From Polyangium jinanense (GTDB lineage: Bacteria > Myxococcota > Polyangia > Polyangiales > Polyangiaceae), in NCBI RefSeq assembly GCF_028435365.1, contig NZ_JAGTJJ010000016.1, positions 1-64,000 of the forward strand: DNA of 64,000 bases, read 5' to 3'. A model generated the notes under the pieces. That model searched no databases, was not told where the DNA came from, and was given only the letters and a program-made list of their open reading frames with translations. The translations under genes and the position numbers were made by a program. Of this stretch, positions 44,120 to 52,996 are shown in pieces (the first letter of the stretch is position 1; each line of letters begins with the position of its first letter).

Positions 44120-44144
44120 CCTCGCGCGACCGTAACGCGCGAGG
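44120..44144. promoter_or_regulatory. Perfect 9-bp inverted repeat at the start of the H-NOX-like gene
   Basis: CCTCGCGCG (44120-44128) and CGCGCGAGG (44136-44144) form perfect arms around a 7-nt spacer. The right arm ends 10 bp before the GTG start and abuts the purine-rich ribosome site GGGG (44147-44150). It could be an operator dyad or an RNA hairpin that partly masks the ribosome site. Confidence 0.6.
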
Positions 44145-44153
44145 CAGGGGGAC

Positions 44154-45011
44154 GTGGTGCTGGGCGTCATTCTCCTCGGGTTCCAAAATTACGTACGCGA
44201 GCGGCTCGGCGAGGAGCTCTGGCGAACGATCCGGAACGAAGCCGGCGTCGCCGAACGGGTGTACCTGCCCTCCCAGACGTACCCGGGCGAAGAACTGCAC
44301 GCGCTCGCGACGAGCATGTCGCGGCTGACAGGGATGTCGCCCGCCCTCGTGCTCGAGAGCTTCGGCGACAAGCTCGCGTCGGAGCTCTTGAGGGTCTACG
44401 GCAACCTCGTCGATCCGCGCTGGCGGGTGCTCGACGTGCTCGTGCACAGCGAAGAACTCATCGAGCGGATGGCGCAACGAAGCGGCGACCTCGCGCCACA
44501 TTCACCGGTGACCGCGCGCTGGGGTCGCGATGGCGAGGTGGTCCTGGTGTACCAGTCGCACCTGAAGGGCTGCGCGCTGATCAAAGGCGTCGTGCGCGGG
44601 CTCGGCGCGAACCTGGAGCAGCCGGTGCTCGTCGACGAGAACCGGTGCATGCTCGCAGGCGCGCCGACGTGCGAGATGGCCGTCAAGCTCGAACGAACGA
44701 CGCAGCTCACGGAGCGCGCGCAAGGGCTCGCGCGGAGGCTCACGCCGCCCGCGATGGGTCGATCGGCGCTGAAGAACGCGCTGTTCGGGGATCGCGGGGA
44801 CATGTCGTCGGTGCCGCCGCCGCCCGCGTCCTCGTCGAAGCAAGAATTGCTGTCGGCATGGAGGACCGAGACGAAGACGAACCCGCCGGCAAGCGGCGTG
44901 ACGCCCGCGCGCATCTCGACGCTGCCCGCCGAGCCGCGCACGCCGAGCATGCCGAGCACGCCGCCGCCGAGCTCGGACGGCGACGCGTCGGAGCTCTGGC
45001 GTCGGCGCTGA
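44154..45011 (+). CDS. H-NOX/HNOB-like heme-domain protein
   Basis: A 285-residue protein whose first about 180 residues match the heme-NO-binding (HNOB) layout: LGVILLGFQNYVRERLGEE, LVLESFGDKLASELL, VLDVLVHSEELIERM, LVYQSHLKGCALIKGVVRGL. His98 lies at or one turn from the expected proximal heme ligand. The usual YxSxR heme-propionate motif reads YQSHL, with the Arg missing, so heme binding may be weak or lost. The C-terminal 100 residues are a Pro/Ser-rich tail without an output domain. The start is GTG 44154, followed by a second GTG. The inverted repeat at 44120-44144 sits just upstream. It is convergent with the giant TPR gene (9 bp). Confidence 0.7.
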   Translation: MVLGVILLGFQNYVRERLGEELWRTIRNEAGVAERVYLPSQTYPGEELHALATSMSRLTGMSPALVLESFGDKLASELLRVYGNLVDPRWRVLDVLVHSEELIERMAQRSGDLAPHSPVTARWGRDGEVVLVYQSHLKGCALIKGVVRGLGANLEQPVLVDENRCMLAGAPTCEMAVKLERTTQLTERAQGLARRLTPPAMGRSALKNALFGDRGDMSSVPPPPASSSKQELLSAWRTETKTNPPASGVTPARISTLPAEPRTPSMPSTPPPSSDGDASELWRRR

Positions 45012-45020
45012 TCGAGAACG

Positions 45021-48000
45021 TTACGCGTTCGTCCAGACCGTGCCCGCGCGGCGGCGCTCGGCATACGAGGGCGAGCTGAGCGCGTAGCGGAGGAGGTCGC
45101 CCGTGACCGGGTGCAGCACGACGATGCGAGGATCCTCGGCCGCGCGCGCAACGTCCCGATCGATGCGGCAGAGGTGATCGATCGCGGCGACGAGGTCGCC
45201 GGAGAGCAGATAACCGAGGCGGTTTTCGCTGCGACGAACGCCGGCCGCGAGGAGGCGGATGTCGTAGCCGGGCGCCGCCGAGGGAAGGATCTCTTCGAGG
45301 AGCTTGCGTTGCCTGCGGCCGATGGCGCGCTGCACGTGCACGCCGAAGGCCTGGGCGGCTTGCTCGCGCACGGGGCCGATCTCACGCGCGCCGAAGGCGG
45401 GATCAACGGTGCGCAGGGCCGCGATGAGGAGAGCGTCGCACGATTCGAGGGCGAGCTCGTCGAGCCAGGTGGGGCCGAGCGCGATGCGCACGAAGAGGCG
45501 GCCGAGGGCAAAGGCTTGCTCGGGCTCGGGGAGCTCGGCGAACGCGACAGGGCCGACGATGGCCGGAGGATCGCCGGGATACACGCGCGGCATGCCCTGC
45601 CAGGTCTGCGAGAGGTAGAGCTCGAAGCCCTCGACGCCGAGGCTCTTGGCGATGCGATCGGCGAGGCGGTACGTGAAGCTGTTGTCACGCGAGCCGATGC
45701 GGTCGCGCGAGGAGACACCGAGGCTCGAGAGCTCGAAGCGCAGGGCCTTGTGCGCGATGGGGGCGATGGCCGCAGAAGCGAGGAGCATGGGGCTCTGCGC
45801 CTCGGCGAGGAGGAGGCGGTGGAGCTCGGGGCCCGCGAAGACGCCGGGGTGGAGCGCGTCCGGGGGCATGCGGCGCGCGCGGAGGCGCGTGATGCGCTCG
45901 GGTTTGACGTCGCCGAGGCAAGCGCGCGCCTCCTCGACGGTGAGGCGCTCTTCGGCGCGGCCATCCTTGGCAAGCGCAGATTCGAGCGCGGCGAGGGCCG
46001 CGGAGAGCTCGCCGGTTTTCGCGAGGGCGTCGATGTCGGTCGCGAGGACGTCACGCAAGACCTGGACGGCCTCGCCGTTGCGGTTGGCCGCGTCGAGGCC
46101 ACGGCCGAGCGCGGCGCGAGCCTCGGGGCCGGCGCTCGGGAGCCCGACGGCCTGCTGGAGGTGCGCGACGCCGTCGCGCGGGCGCACGAGGACGGTGACC
46201 TCGAGGAGGCCGATCGTGGTGAGCCATCGAGGATCGATGGGCAGGCGGCGCGCCGAGGCGATCTCGAGGACCTGGCCGATCGCCGCGACATACTGGGCGG
46301 CGCCGTCGGGCGTCTCGACGCGGTAGAGGCGCGCGAGGGCGGTCCAGGGGCGCATGTCGGTCGGGCCATGCGCGACGGCGTCGCAGAGCGCGCGCACGAT
46401 GCCGGCACGATCGCCGGCCTCGCGTTGCGCTTCGGCGAGGCGAAGGCAAACGTCGACACGGGTGCGCGCGTCGGGCGATGCGTCGGCGAGGCGCGTGAGC
46501 GCATGCACGGCGAGCGCGTGATCCCCGCGCTTGGCGGCGATCTGGTAGAGGCGATCGAGCGCGAAGGCGTGCGAGGGTTCCATCGCGAGGACGGCCTGCA
46601 CGCACTGCTCGGCGCGCGGGAGGTCGGCGAGCGGGCCTTCGTAGAGGGCCGCGAGCTCGAAGTACGCAGCCGTGCGCGCCTCGGGGACGGCCGCGATCGA
46701 GACGATGCGTTGCCAGGCGTCGCGAGCCTCGGCCGGGAGGCGCTGCGCGGTGTAGAGGCGCGCGGTGAGCATGAGCGCGGGGACGTCGTCGGGCGTCTCG
46801 ACGAGGACGCGGCGCATGGCCGCGACGCCGATGCTCGGATCAGGCGAGGCGCCGCCGGTCTCGTGATGGCGAAGGACGGCGCGGCCGATCTCGGTGCCGA
46901 GGAGGACGATCTGCGCGGAGGAGGCAGCGCGTTCGAGGGCGGCGCCGAGGCGATCTGCGAGGCGCGCAGGATCGGGCGCGAGGCCGCGGGCGAGCGCGCG
47001 GGCAGCCGCGTCGCAGTCGGGATCCTCGCGAAGCGCGTTCTCGTAGAGCTCGAGCGCCTCGCCCATGAGGCCGGGCTCCTCGGCGGTGAGCTGCGCGGCG
47101 CGGACGAGGTGTCCAGCGCGGCGAGCAGCGCCCTCGACGATGCGGGCGAGCGAGCGGTTCGCCGTGATGAGCGCCGAGCGATCGCCGAGCTCGCCGGCGA
47201 GTCGATCGAGGCCCCGCGCGGCAAGCAAGCTGTCGGGGAAGAGCGTGAGCGTGTCGCGGTAGCCAGCGAGCGAGGCGCGGGCGAGCGAGGCGTCGCCGCG
47301 GGCCTTGCCCTCGATGAGGATCGCCTCTTCGAGCTGGAAGAAGCCGCGGGCGACGGGCTCGCGCGCGAGGGATTTGCGGGCCGTGATCGACGCGAGGAGG
47401 AGCGCGCCCGCGGGGCCCGTGGAGGCGGGCGAGACGGCGCCTTCGACGAGGCGACCGGCGATGCGGATGATCGCGTCGTGCACGCTGCTGTCGGCCGGGC
47501 GCTCGGCGACGACACGGCCGAGCGCGTCGAGGAGCGTTTCGCTCGGGATGCGCTCCTCCAGCGTGACGAGGTGCGCGAGCGCGCCCGTGCGCGCGACGAC
47601 CGATCGCGCGGCGGCGGCCTGCCCGCGGAGCACGTCGGCGAGCGCGACGGCCTGCGCGCTCCGGTGCAGATGTTCGAGCATGCGCAGCGCCGGGACGTGA
47701 TCGGGCACGACGGCGATGAGCCCTTCGAGCAGCCCGACGGCCTCGCGCCGATCCTTGCGGCAGAGCACGTCGGCGAAGGCGATGCGGAGCGCGTAATCGA
47801 CGGACGGAGGCGGGTGGCGCGCGAGCCAACCCGCGTAGAGGGAGGCGAGCTCGTCGGTCGCGCGACGCCGCACGAGGATGCGCTCCATCGCCTCGACGAC
47901 GGCTGGATCGAAGGCGCCCTCCGGAGAGGCGGAGAGCGCGTCGGCGGCGGAGAGGGTCGCGAGCGCGGCTTGATCATCGCCGAGCAAGAGCTCCTCGACC

Positions 48001-50585
48001 TCGGCGGCGAGGAACAGAAAGCTCGCGCGTGCGATGGGCCCGGAGGCGCCCTCGGCGAGCTTCTTCAGCGAGGCGACGAGGCGGCGATGATCCCCCGTGG
48101 CGCGGAGCAGGCGCATGATTTCGAGCCCCGGCATCGGGTGATCCGGGCGTAGGCGCGCGGCTTCCTCGTACGCCTTCACCGCGTCCTGCGGGCGCTTCAG
48201 GCGAAGCTCGTCGAAGCGCGCGACCTCGATCCAGAGGCCGAACGCCGCCGCGGGATCGTTCCGAATGAGCCCGAGGAGCGCTTGTTTCGCCTCCTCGTTC
48301 CGGCCCGCGCGGGTGAGCAGGCGGAAGCGCGCGCGCAGCGCGTCCGGATCCGTCGCCTTCACGGCGAGCGCTCGATCCACGAGCTCGAGCGCTCGATCCC
48401 GATCGCCCACGCGCTCGCCGACCACGTCCGCGGCGCGGAGCAGGAGCCTGCGCTTGAGCGCCGAATCCTCGGTCAGCTCGGACTCGGCCACGAGCGCCTG
48501 CCAGAGCCTGCGGTAATCGCTGGCGCGCTGCGCGTTCCGTTGCATCGCGAGGAACGCGGTACGCCGCACGGGATCGAGCGCGAGGATCTGGTCGAGCACC
48601 TCCATCGCGCGCTCGGGCTGTCCGAGCTCGTCCTCCCAGATGCTCACGAGTTTTTCGAGCAGCGCGATCTTGCGCGGCGCCTCGACCTGGGCCTGCGCGG
48701 ACTGCGCGTAGAGATCGATGCGCGCGCGCACGCCCGCGTCCGGCTCGCGCGCGGGCTTCTCGAGGAGCGCGGTGAGCCCGTCGAAGACCGCGGCGTCGCC
48801 GGGGTTCACGGTCCACGCGGCCTTCAGGTAGACGATGGCGTCCTCGCGCTTGCGCAGGTGCCGCTCGCAGATGTCGGCCGCGCGCATGAGCGAGGCGACG
48901 CGATGGTGCGCGGGCCGCTCGGCGTTGCCCTCGGCGGCCCAGACCTCGACGCGGCGCTCGTGACGGCCGAGGCGCTGCAGCGCGCGGTCGAGCCGCTCCC
49001 GCGTCGACTCGTCCACGGGATCATGCAGGAGCGCCTGCTCGGCATGCACGGCCGCGTTCTCTGCTTGCCCGAGCGCGTCGTAAATCTCCGACAGCCGCAC
49101 GTGCGCGTGCGCGATCGCCTCCTGCCCCGTCAGCATCGCGAGCTCGCGCTTGCGCGTGATCGACGCCTGATCGAGCGCCCCTTCTTGCTCCTGCAGCCGG
49201 CTCAGCTCGGCGAGGATCCGCCGCGAGGTCGGCGTCCCCGCGGGCGCACGCGCCGTGGCGCGCCCGAGCAGCGCGATTGCCTCGTGCGGATCCTTGAGCC
49301 GCTCATACTGGATTCGCGCCGCCGTGTAGAGCAGCCGCGAGGCGCGATCGTCGTCGAGCTCGTGCTCGGCCTCGGCGGAGAGCGATTCGCAGAACGCGCG
49401 CGGATCGTCGTGGCGCACGTGATGCCGCGCGAGCGCCGCGCGAACCGGCCCGGGCGCGGGCTCGAAGCTCACGGCCCGTTCGAGGGCCGCGGTCGCGAGC
49501 GCCGGTTGCTGGAGCATGTCGTCGAGCACCGCCGCGCGCTCGACGTGGAGCCACGCGGCGAGCCTCGCGTCCCCATCGGGCTTACCGGCCTCGGGGGCAT
49601 ATGCGTCGGCCATGCGTTCGAGGTGCTTCGCGAGCGACTCGGCGAGATCACGCCCCTTGCCGCGCTCGAGCTCGCGACGGAGCACGGCCTCGAGGCCACG
49701 CAGCGCGTGCGGATGCGCGGGCACGAGCTCGAGCGCCTTCCCGTAGGCCGCGCGCGCCTCGGGCCAGCGCCCGAGCTCGGCCGTGGCCCGCGCGCGCTCG
49801 AAGAGCAGATCCGCGCGCTCGGCGTCGCTCTCGGCGACCACGAGTTCGTCGTCGACCACCGAGATCCGCTCCAGCCGATCCTCGGGCTCAAACAGGTGCC
49901 GGAGCCGCGACAGCACCGGACCAAGCGAACGCGTGATCGCGCGTGCTGCCGCGAACGAGCGCCGCGCCGCGATTCGATCGTGCTCGACGCGCTGCTCGAC
50001 GAGACCCCGCTCGACGAGGGCGCGCGCTGCGGCCACCGGATCGGCGCTCGTGATGCGCTCGGCGCGCCGCGTGAGCTCGACGCCCAGCGTGATCGGCTCG
50101 TTGGGAGCCGCCTCGGCGGGCGCTGCAGCGGGTGACGCAGCAGGCGCGGCGGGCGCGGCGGGCGCAGCCGCAGGCGCGGCGGCGGGCGCGGCTCCCGTCG
50201 CCACCGTGGTCGCGCGACGTGGCGGCGCGGGACGTCCGGGGACCGGCGGCGGCGCCATCGGCGGTAGCGGCGGCGGCGACATCGGCGGCAGCGGCGCGGG
50301 CGCGACGGCAGGCTCCGATGCTGCGCGCACCACGGTTGTCGTGGGCTTCGGCGGCAGCGGCCCCCCCGCGGGCACGATCTTGCCGGGCGGCGCGGGCTTC
50401 GGCGCGGACACGCCTTGCGGCGGCTGCGCGGCTTGCGCGGGCGGGGCGGGCTTCGGGGGCGCAGCGGGCTTGCCCTTGTCTGCCACGTCCCAACCCGCGT
50501 CCACGGACATCATGGCGGGCCTTGCCTGCGGGGCGGGTTTGTCCTCGGCCTTCGGCTCGTCGGGGCGCTCGTCGTTCTCGGCCAC
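45021..50585 (-). CDS. Giant TPR-repeat protein (1,854 residues)
   Basis: A very long cytoplasmic or envelope scaffold. Residues 1-160 are a Pro/Ala-rich, disordered lead without a signal peptide. From about 170 to 1,500, repeated helical pairs follow TPR-like spacing (for example FERARATAELGRWPEARAAY, then GKALELVPAHPHALRGLEAV). The last 300 residues form a separate domain (LRFELSSLGVSSRDR, FELYLSQTWQGMPRVYPGDP) that also recurs at the C termini of long TPR proteins in this group. No enzymatic motif is visible. It probably assembles multiprotein complexes. A forward open frame across much of its 3' half is a codon-bias shadow. A second minus-strand gene lies 79 bp upstream. Confidence 0.8.
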   Translation of the reverse strand: MAENDERPDEPKAEDKPAPQARPAMMSVDAGWDVADKGKPAAPPKPAPPAQAAQPPQGVSAPKPAPPGKIVPAGGPLPPKPTTTVVRAASEPAVAPAPLPPMSPPPLPPMAPPPVPGRPAPPRRATTVATGAAPAAAPAAAPAAPAAPAASPAAAPAEAAPNEPITLGVELTRRAERITSADPVAAARALVERGLVEQRVEHDRIAARRSFAAARAITRSLGPVLSRLRHLFEPEDRLERISVVDDELVVAESDAERADLLFERARATAELGRWPEARAAYGKALELVPAHPHALRGLEAVLRRELERGKGRDLAESLAKHLERMADAYAPEAGKPDGDARLAAWLHVERAAVLDDMLQQPALATAALERAVSFEPAPGPVRAALARHHVRHDDPRAFCESLSAEAEHELDDDRASRLLYTAARIQYERLKDPHEAIALLGRATARAPAGTPTSRRILAELSRLQEQEGALDQASITRKRELAMLTGQEAIAHAHVRLSEIYDALGQAENAAVHAEQALLHDPVDESTRERLDRALQRLGRHERRVEVWAAEGNAERPAHHRVASLMRAADICERHLRKREDAIVYLKAAWTVNPGDAAVFDGLTALLEKPAREPDAGVRARIDLYAQSAQAQVEAPRKIALLEKLVSIWEDELGQPERAMEVLDQILALDPVRRTAFLAMQRNAQRASDYRRLWQALVAESELTEDSALKRRLLLRAADVVGERVGDRDRALELVDRALAVKATDPDALRARFRLLTRAGRNEEAKQALLGLIRNDPAAAFGLWIEVARFDELRLKRPQDAVKAYEEAARLRPDHPMPGLEIMRLLRATGDHRRLVASLKKLAEGASGPIARASFLFLAAEVEELLLGDDQAALATLSAADALSASPEGAFDPAVVEAMERILVRRRATDELASLYAGWLARHPPPSVDYALRIAFADVLCRKDRREAVGLLEGLIAVVPDHVPALRMLEHLHRSAQAVALADVLRGQAAAARSVVARTGALAHLVTLEERIPSETLLDALGRVVAERPADSSVHDAIIRIAGRLVEGAVSPASTGPAGALLLASITARKSLAREPVARGFFQLEEAILIEGKARGDASLARASLAGYRDTLTLFPDSLLAARGLDRLAGELGDRSALITANRSLARIVEGAARRAGHLVRAAQLTAEEPGLMGEALELYENALREDPDCDAAARALARGLAPDPARLADRLGAALERAASSAQIVLLGTEIGRAVLRHHETGGASPDPSIGVAAMRRVLVETPDDVPALMLTARLYTAQRLPAEARDAWQRIVSIAAVPEARTAAYFELAALYEGPLADLPRAEQCVQAVLAMEPSHAFALDRLYQIAAKRGDHALAVHALTRLADASPDARTRVDVCLRLAEAQREAGDRAGIVRALCDAVAHGPTDMRPWTALARLYRVETPDGAAQYVAAIGQVLEIASARRLPIDPRWLTTIGLLEVTVLVRPRDGVAHLQQAVGLPSAGPEARAALGRGLDAANRNGEAVQVLRDVLATDIDALAKTGELSAALAALESALAKDGRAEERLTVEEARACLGDVKPERITRLRARRMPPDALHPGVFAGPELHRLLLAEAQSPMLLASAAIAPIAHKALRFELSSLGVSSRDRIGSRDNSFTYRLADRIAKSLGVEGFELYLSQTWQGMPRVYPGDPPAIVGPVAFAELPEPEQAFALGRLFVRIALGPTWLDELALESCDALLIAALRTVDPAFGAREIGPVREQAAQAFGVHVQRAIGRRQRKLLEEILPSAAPGYDIRLLAAGVRRSENRLGYLLSGDLVAAIDHLCRIDRDVARAAEDPRIVVLHPVTGDLLRYALSSPSYAERRRAGTVWTNA

Positions 50586-50664
50586 GCTTCGATGCTACAC
50601 GGCTTGCCCGTCGATCGAGCAAGCCCTGGGCAGCGGAGGACCGTCGTTCACCCGGGGACGGGCG

Positions 50665-51705
50665 TCAGTTGCACTTCGCGCCGATGCAGGCCGCGAATTC
50701 CTCACCACATTCGGTCTGGATGCACCCGAAGTCTCCGCCACAGACGGGAAGCACGTCGACGGCGCACGTGAGCACTTGATCCACGAAGAACTGCACGTCG
50801 GCGCAGCCCTGGGCCACGCAGTTCGCCACGCACGTCACGCTGAATTTCGGGGGATTTGCGCCGAGATCGATGCACCCGAGGGCGCAACTGACCACCTCGA
50901 GGCATCCCTTCGCCTGGCACGTCCCGCAGTCCTGGGGGCAGATCGAGCACGTCTCGAACGCCTCGCACTTGCCGTTCGGGCACACCGAGCACACGCCGCA
51001 GTCCGTCTGGCACGAAGCGCACGTCTCGGTCCCGGTGCAGATCCCGTCGCCGCAGCCCGGGCACTTTCCGCAGTCGCCGGGGCACGTGAAGCAGCTCTCG
51101 GTGCCCGCGTCGCAGTCGCCGTCGCCGCAGCTCGGGCACGCGTCGCAGTCGGGGGCGCAGGAAAGGCAGTCCTCGGGCGCCGTGCAAAACCCGTCGCCGC
51201 AGCTCGAACACGCGCCGCAGTCGCCGGGGCACGACGCGCACGTCTCGCTCGGATCACACGCGCCGTTGCCGCACGTCTGGCAGAGGCCGCAATCGAGGGG
51301 GCACGTCGCGCAGCTCTCGCTCGGATCACACGTCTTGTTGCCGCAGCTCTGGCACGCGCCGCAGTCGAGCACGCACGTCGCGCAGCTTTCCCCGTCGCCG
51401 CACGTCCCGTTGCCGCAGCTCGCGCAGACGCCGCAGTCGACGGGGCAGTTCTCGCAGGCCTCGATCCCGGTGCACGCGCCGTCGCCGCACCCCGCACAGA
51501 ACCCGCAGTCCTCGGCGCAGCTCGCGCACGTCTCCTCGGGATCACACGTCCCGTCGCCGCACGCGCCGTCGCCGCCGGTGCTCTGCCCTTCCGCAGGCGT
51601 GATGCTCGTGCGGCCGCATCCGGCGAAGGGGAAGAGCGCGCCGAGCGCGCCGAGCAACATCACCCCGACGAACGACCTCTGCACGAAGCGCCGCGAGCTC
51701 TGCAT
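50665..51705 (-). CDS. Lipoprotein with nine tandem six-Cys repeats
   Basis: A 346-residue exported protein. The signal ends in lipobox PFAGC (Cys30). Residues 49-265 are nine near-identical 24-residue repeats of plan CGDGxC-x5-C-x2-C-x3-C-x2-C, each with six Cys. A different Cys-rich C-terminal domain of about 80 residues follows (CLEVVSCALGC, CVANCVAQGC, CIQTECGEEFAACIGAKC). It is likely a rigid, disulfide-stapled rod on the outer surface. The upstream region before ATG 51705 has no strong ribosome site. Confidence 0.78.
   Translation of the reverse strand: MQSSRRFVQRSFVGVMLLGALGALFPFAGCGRTSITPAEGQSTGGDGACGDGTCDPEETCASCAEDCGFCAGCGDGACTGIEACENCPVDCGVCASCGNGTCGDGESCATCVLDCGACQSCGNKTCDPSESCATCPLDCGLCQTCGNGACDPSETCASCPGDCGACSSCGDGFCTAPEDCLSCAPDCDACPSCGDGDCDAGTESCFTCPGDCGKCPGCGDGICTGTETCASCQTDCGVCSVCPNGKCEAFETCSICPQDCGTCQAKGCLEVVSCALGCIDLGANPPKFSVTCVANCVAQGCADVQFFVDQVLTCAVDVLPVCGGDFGCIQTECGEEFAACIGAKCN
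50911..51561 (-). repeat. Nine tandem 72-bp coding repeats
   Basis: Each unit encodes one six-Cys, 24-residue module of the lipoprotein above; the seventh unit has one extra codon. The period is visible as recurring GTCGCCG, GCA-CG and GCCGCAGTC patterns on the plus strand. It is a likely site for unit gain or loss. Confidence 0.8.
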
Positions 51706-51802
51706 GGATCCACCTGTCGAAGAAAATCGAAGCGAGCGAGCTTCGATCCTACCCGACGAGGCTTTCCCGCGCTGCGTCCACGCGGCCGTCTTTCAGGCAC
51801 AC

Positions 51803-51849
51803 AAAAAAGGACACCCCGGCGACCCGCAAAAAGCGGATCGCCGGGGTGT
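51803..51849 (-). terminator. Strong intrinsic terminator of the small lipoprotein gene
   Basis: A perfect 12-bp stem (51811-51822 with 51838-51849, ACACCCCGGCGA arms) is capped by an inner CCGC/GCGG stem around an A-run loop. On the minus strand it is followed by CC and six T residues (51808-51803). It starts 9 bp after the stop codon of the 51858-52073 gene. Confidence 0.88.
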
Positions 51850-51857
51850 AAGTCGTT

Positions 51858-52073
51858 TCACTTCGGGGCGGCCTGGTCGCCACCGGCGGGCGCCGGAGCA
51901 GCCTGGTCCGCCGGAGCGGCCGGAGCGGCACCCTCGGCCGGCTTGTCCGCCGGAGCACCCTCGGCCGGCTTGTCCGCGGGGGCCCCCTCGGGCGCCGCCG
52001 GCTCCGGCGTGCCGCCGCCGCAAGCGACCGCGAGGAGGGAGACCGAGAGGGCGAGGATGATGTGCTTGATCAT
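51858..52073 (-). CDS. Small Pro/Ala-rich lipoprotein
   Basis: A 71-residue predicted lipoprotein. The signal is MIKHIILALSVSLLAVAC with lipobox LAVAC. The mature part is a low-complexity chain of APADKPAEG-type repeats rich in Pro, Ala, Gly, Asp and Glu, with no fold. Such proteins are often abundant envelope spacers. GGAGG lies 8 nt before ATG 52073, and the gene has its own strong terminator, so it is a stand-alone and probably well-expressed unit. Confidence 0.78.
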   Translation of the reverse strand: MIKHIILALSVSLLAVACGGGTPEPAAPEGAPADKPAEGAPADKPAEGAAPAAPADQAAPAPAGGDQAAPK

Positions 52074-52246
52074 GTTGTGATCCTCCGTACTAGCTAAAGA
52101 GCTCCCGCAGACGTCCGACCTGCGGCACTTCCCTCGACGCCTGAGGTCACCGGAACGGCTCACGCGAGCTCCCAAAAAAATCTTTGTGGCCGCCGTGAGC
52201 CACCTGCCACACCCTGAGCGTCCTTAGACACGTAGGATTATCGAAA

Positions 52247-52996
52247 ATGGCGCCCAGGCTTCAGCGCGGTCGGTTGCGGCTCGTCGAGCCATCCCCCCGC
52301 CCCACAAACGAGGGCGACGGGGTGGCCGCGACGCCGGCCCCCGACGATCGCGCCGAGGCCAAGCGTCCGCCCGAGACCTCGCGTGTCCCCAAAGGCAGCC
52401 GCTCCGCGCTCGCCGACCTGCCCGACGCGCAGCTCGTCGGCCTCGGCGCGGAGGGCGACGTGCAGGCCCTCGAGATCCTCTACCGGCGTCACGCGGCCTT
52501 CGCGATCAACCTCGCCACGCGGATCGAGGGCTCGCCGCGCGACGTGGAGGACATCGTCCACGACGCATTCCTCCGCGCCTTCGAGCGCCTGCGGGATCTC
52601 ACGGATCGCTCGGCGTTCCGCGGCTGGCTCGGATCGATCGTCGTGCACGCGGTGCGCTCGCGCATGCGCCGCGGCAAGCTCCTGAACCTCCTCGGGCTCG
52701 GTCGCGCGAGCGAGCCCGTGGACCTCGACGCCCTCGCGAGCCCCGAGGCCTCGCCGCACGTGCGCGCGCAGCTCGCCCAGATCTACGCGCTCCTGCGGAC
52801 GCTCCCCTCGGACGAGCGCATCGCCTGGACGCTCCGCTGCATCGAGGGGCACGAGCTCGAAGCGGTCGCGGGGCTCACGCGGTGCTCGCTTGCCACCGTG
52901 AAACGTCGTATCACGCGCGCGCAGCGTTTCCTCGACGAACACTTCGTCGACCCGACCGGCAAGGAAGAACCGGTGAGCAAAGAGGTTGACCAATGA
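52247..52996 (+). CDS. ECF-like RNA polymerase sigma factor
   Basis: A 249-residue sigma-70 family regulator. After a 50-residue disordered lead, region 2 reads LEILYRRHAAFAINLATRIE, then DVEDIVHDAFLRAFERL and FRGWLGSIVVHAVRSRMRR. Region 4 reads LRTLPSDERIAWTLRCIEGH, ELEAVAGLTRCSLATVKRRI. There is no obvious ribosome site; a TAGGAT hexamer at 52233-52238 would put transcription start almost at the ATG, so the mRNA may be leaderless. Its stop overlaps the FecR-TPR gene (ATGA), the standard arrangement of a sigma factor and its membrane regulator. Confidence 0.9.
   Translation: MAPRLQRGRLRLVEPSPRPTNEGDGVAATPAPDDRAEAKRPPETSRVPKGSRSALADLPDAQLVGLGAEGDVQALEILYRRHAAFAINLATRIEGSPRDVEDIVHDAFLRAFERLRDLTDRSAFRGWLGSIVVHAVRSRMRRGKLLNLLGLGRASEPVDLDALASPEASPHVRAQLAQIYALLRTLPSDERIAWTLRCIEGHELEAVAGLTRCSLATVKRRITRAQRFLDEHFVDPTGKEEPVSKEVDQ

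Noticed and set aside
45111..48152. A 1,013-codon forward open frame opposite the giant TPR gene
   Set aside because: Its translation is Arg/Glu/Gly/Ala-rich without motifs and mirrors the strong third-position GC bias of the minus-strand gene, which has clear TPR repeats.
50911..51561. Regular 72-bp repeats that could look like a CRISPR array
   Set aside because: There are no spacers; the whole unit repeats and encodes an in-frame six-Cys module of a lipoprotein.
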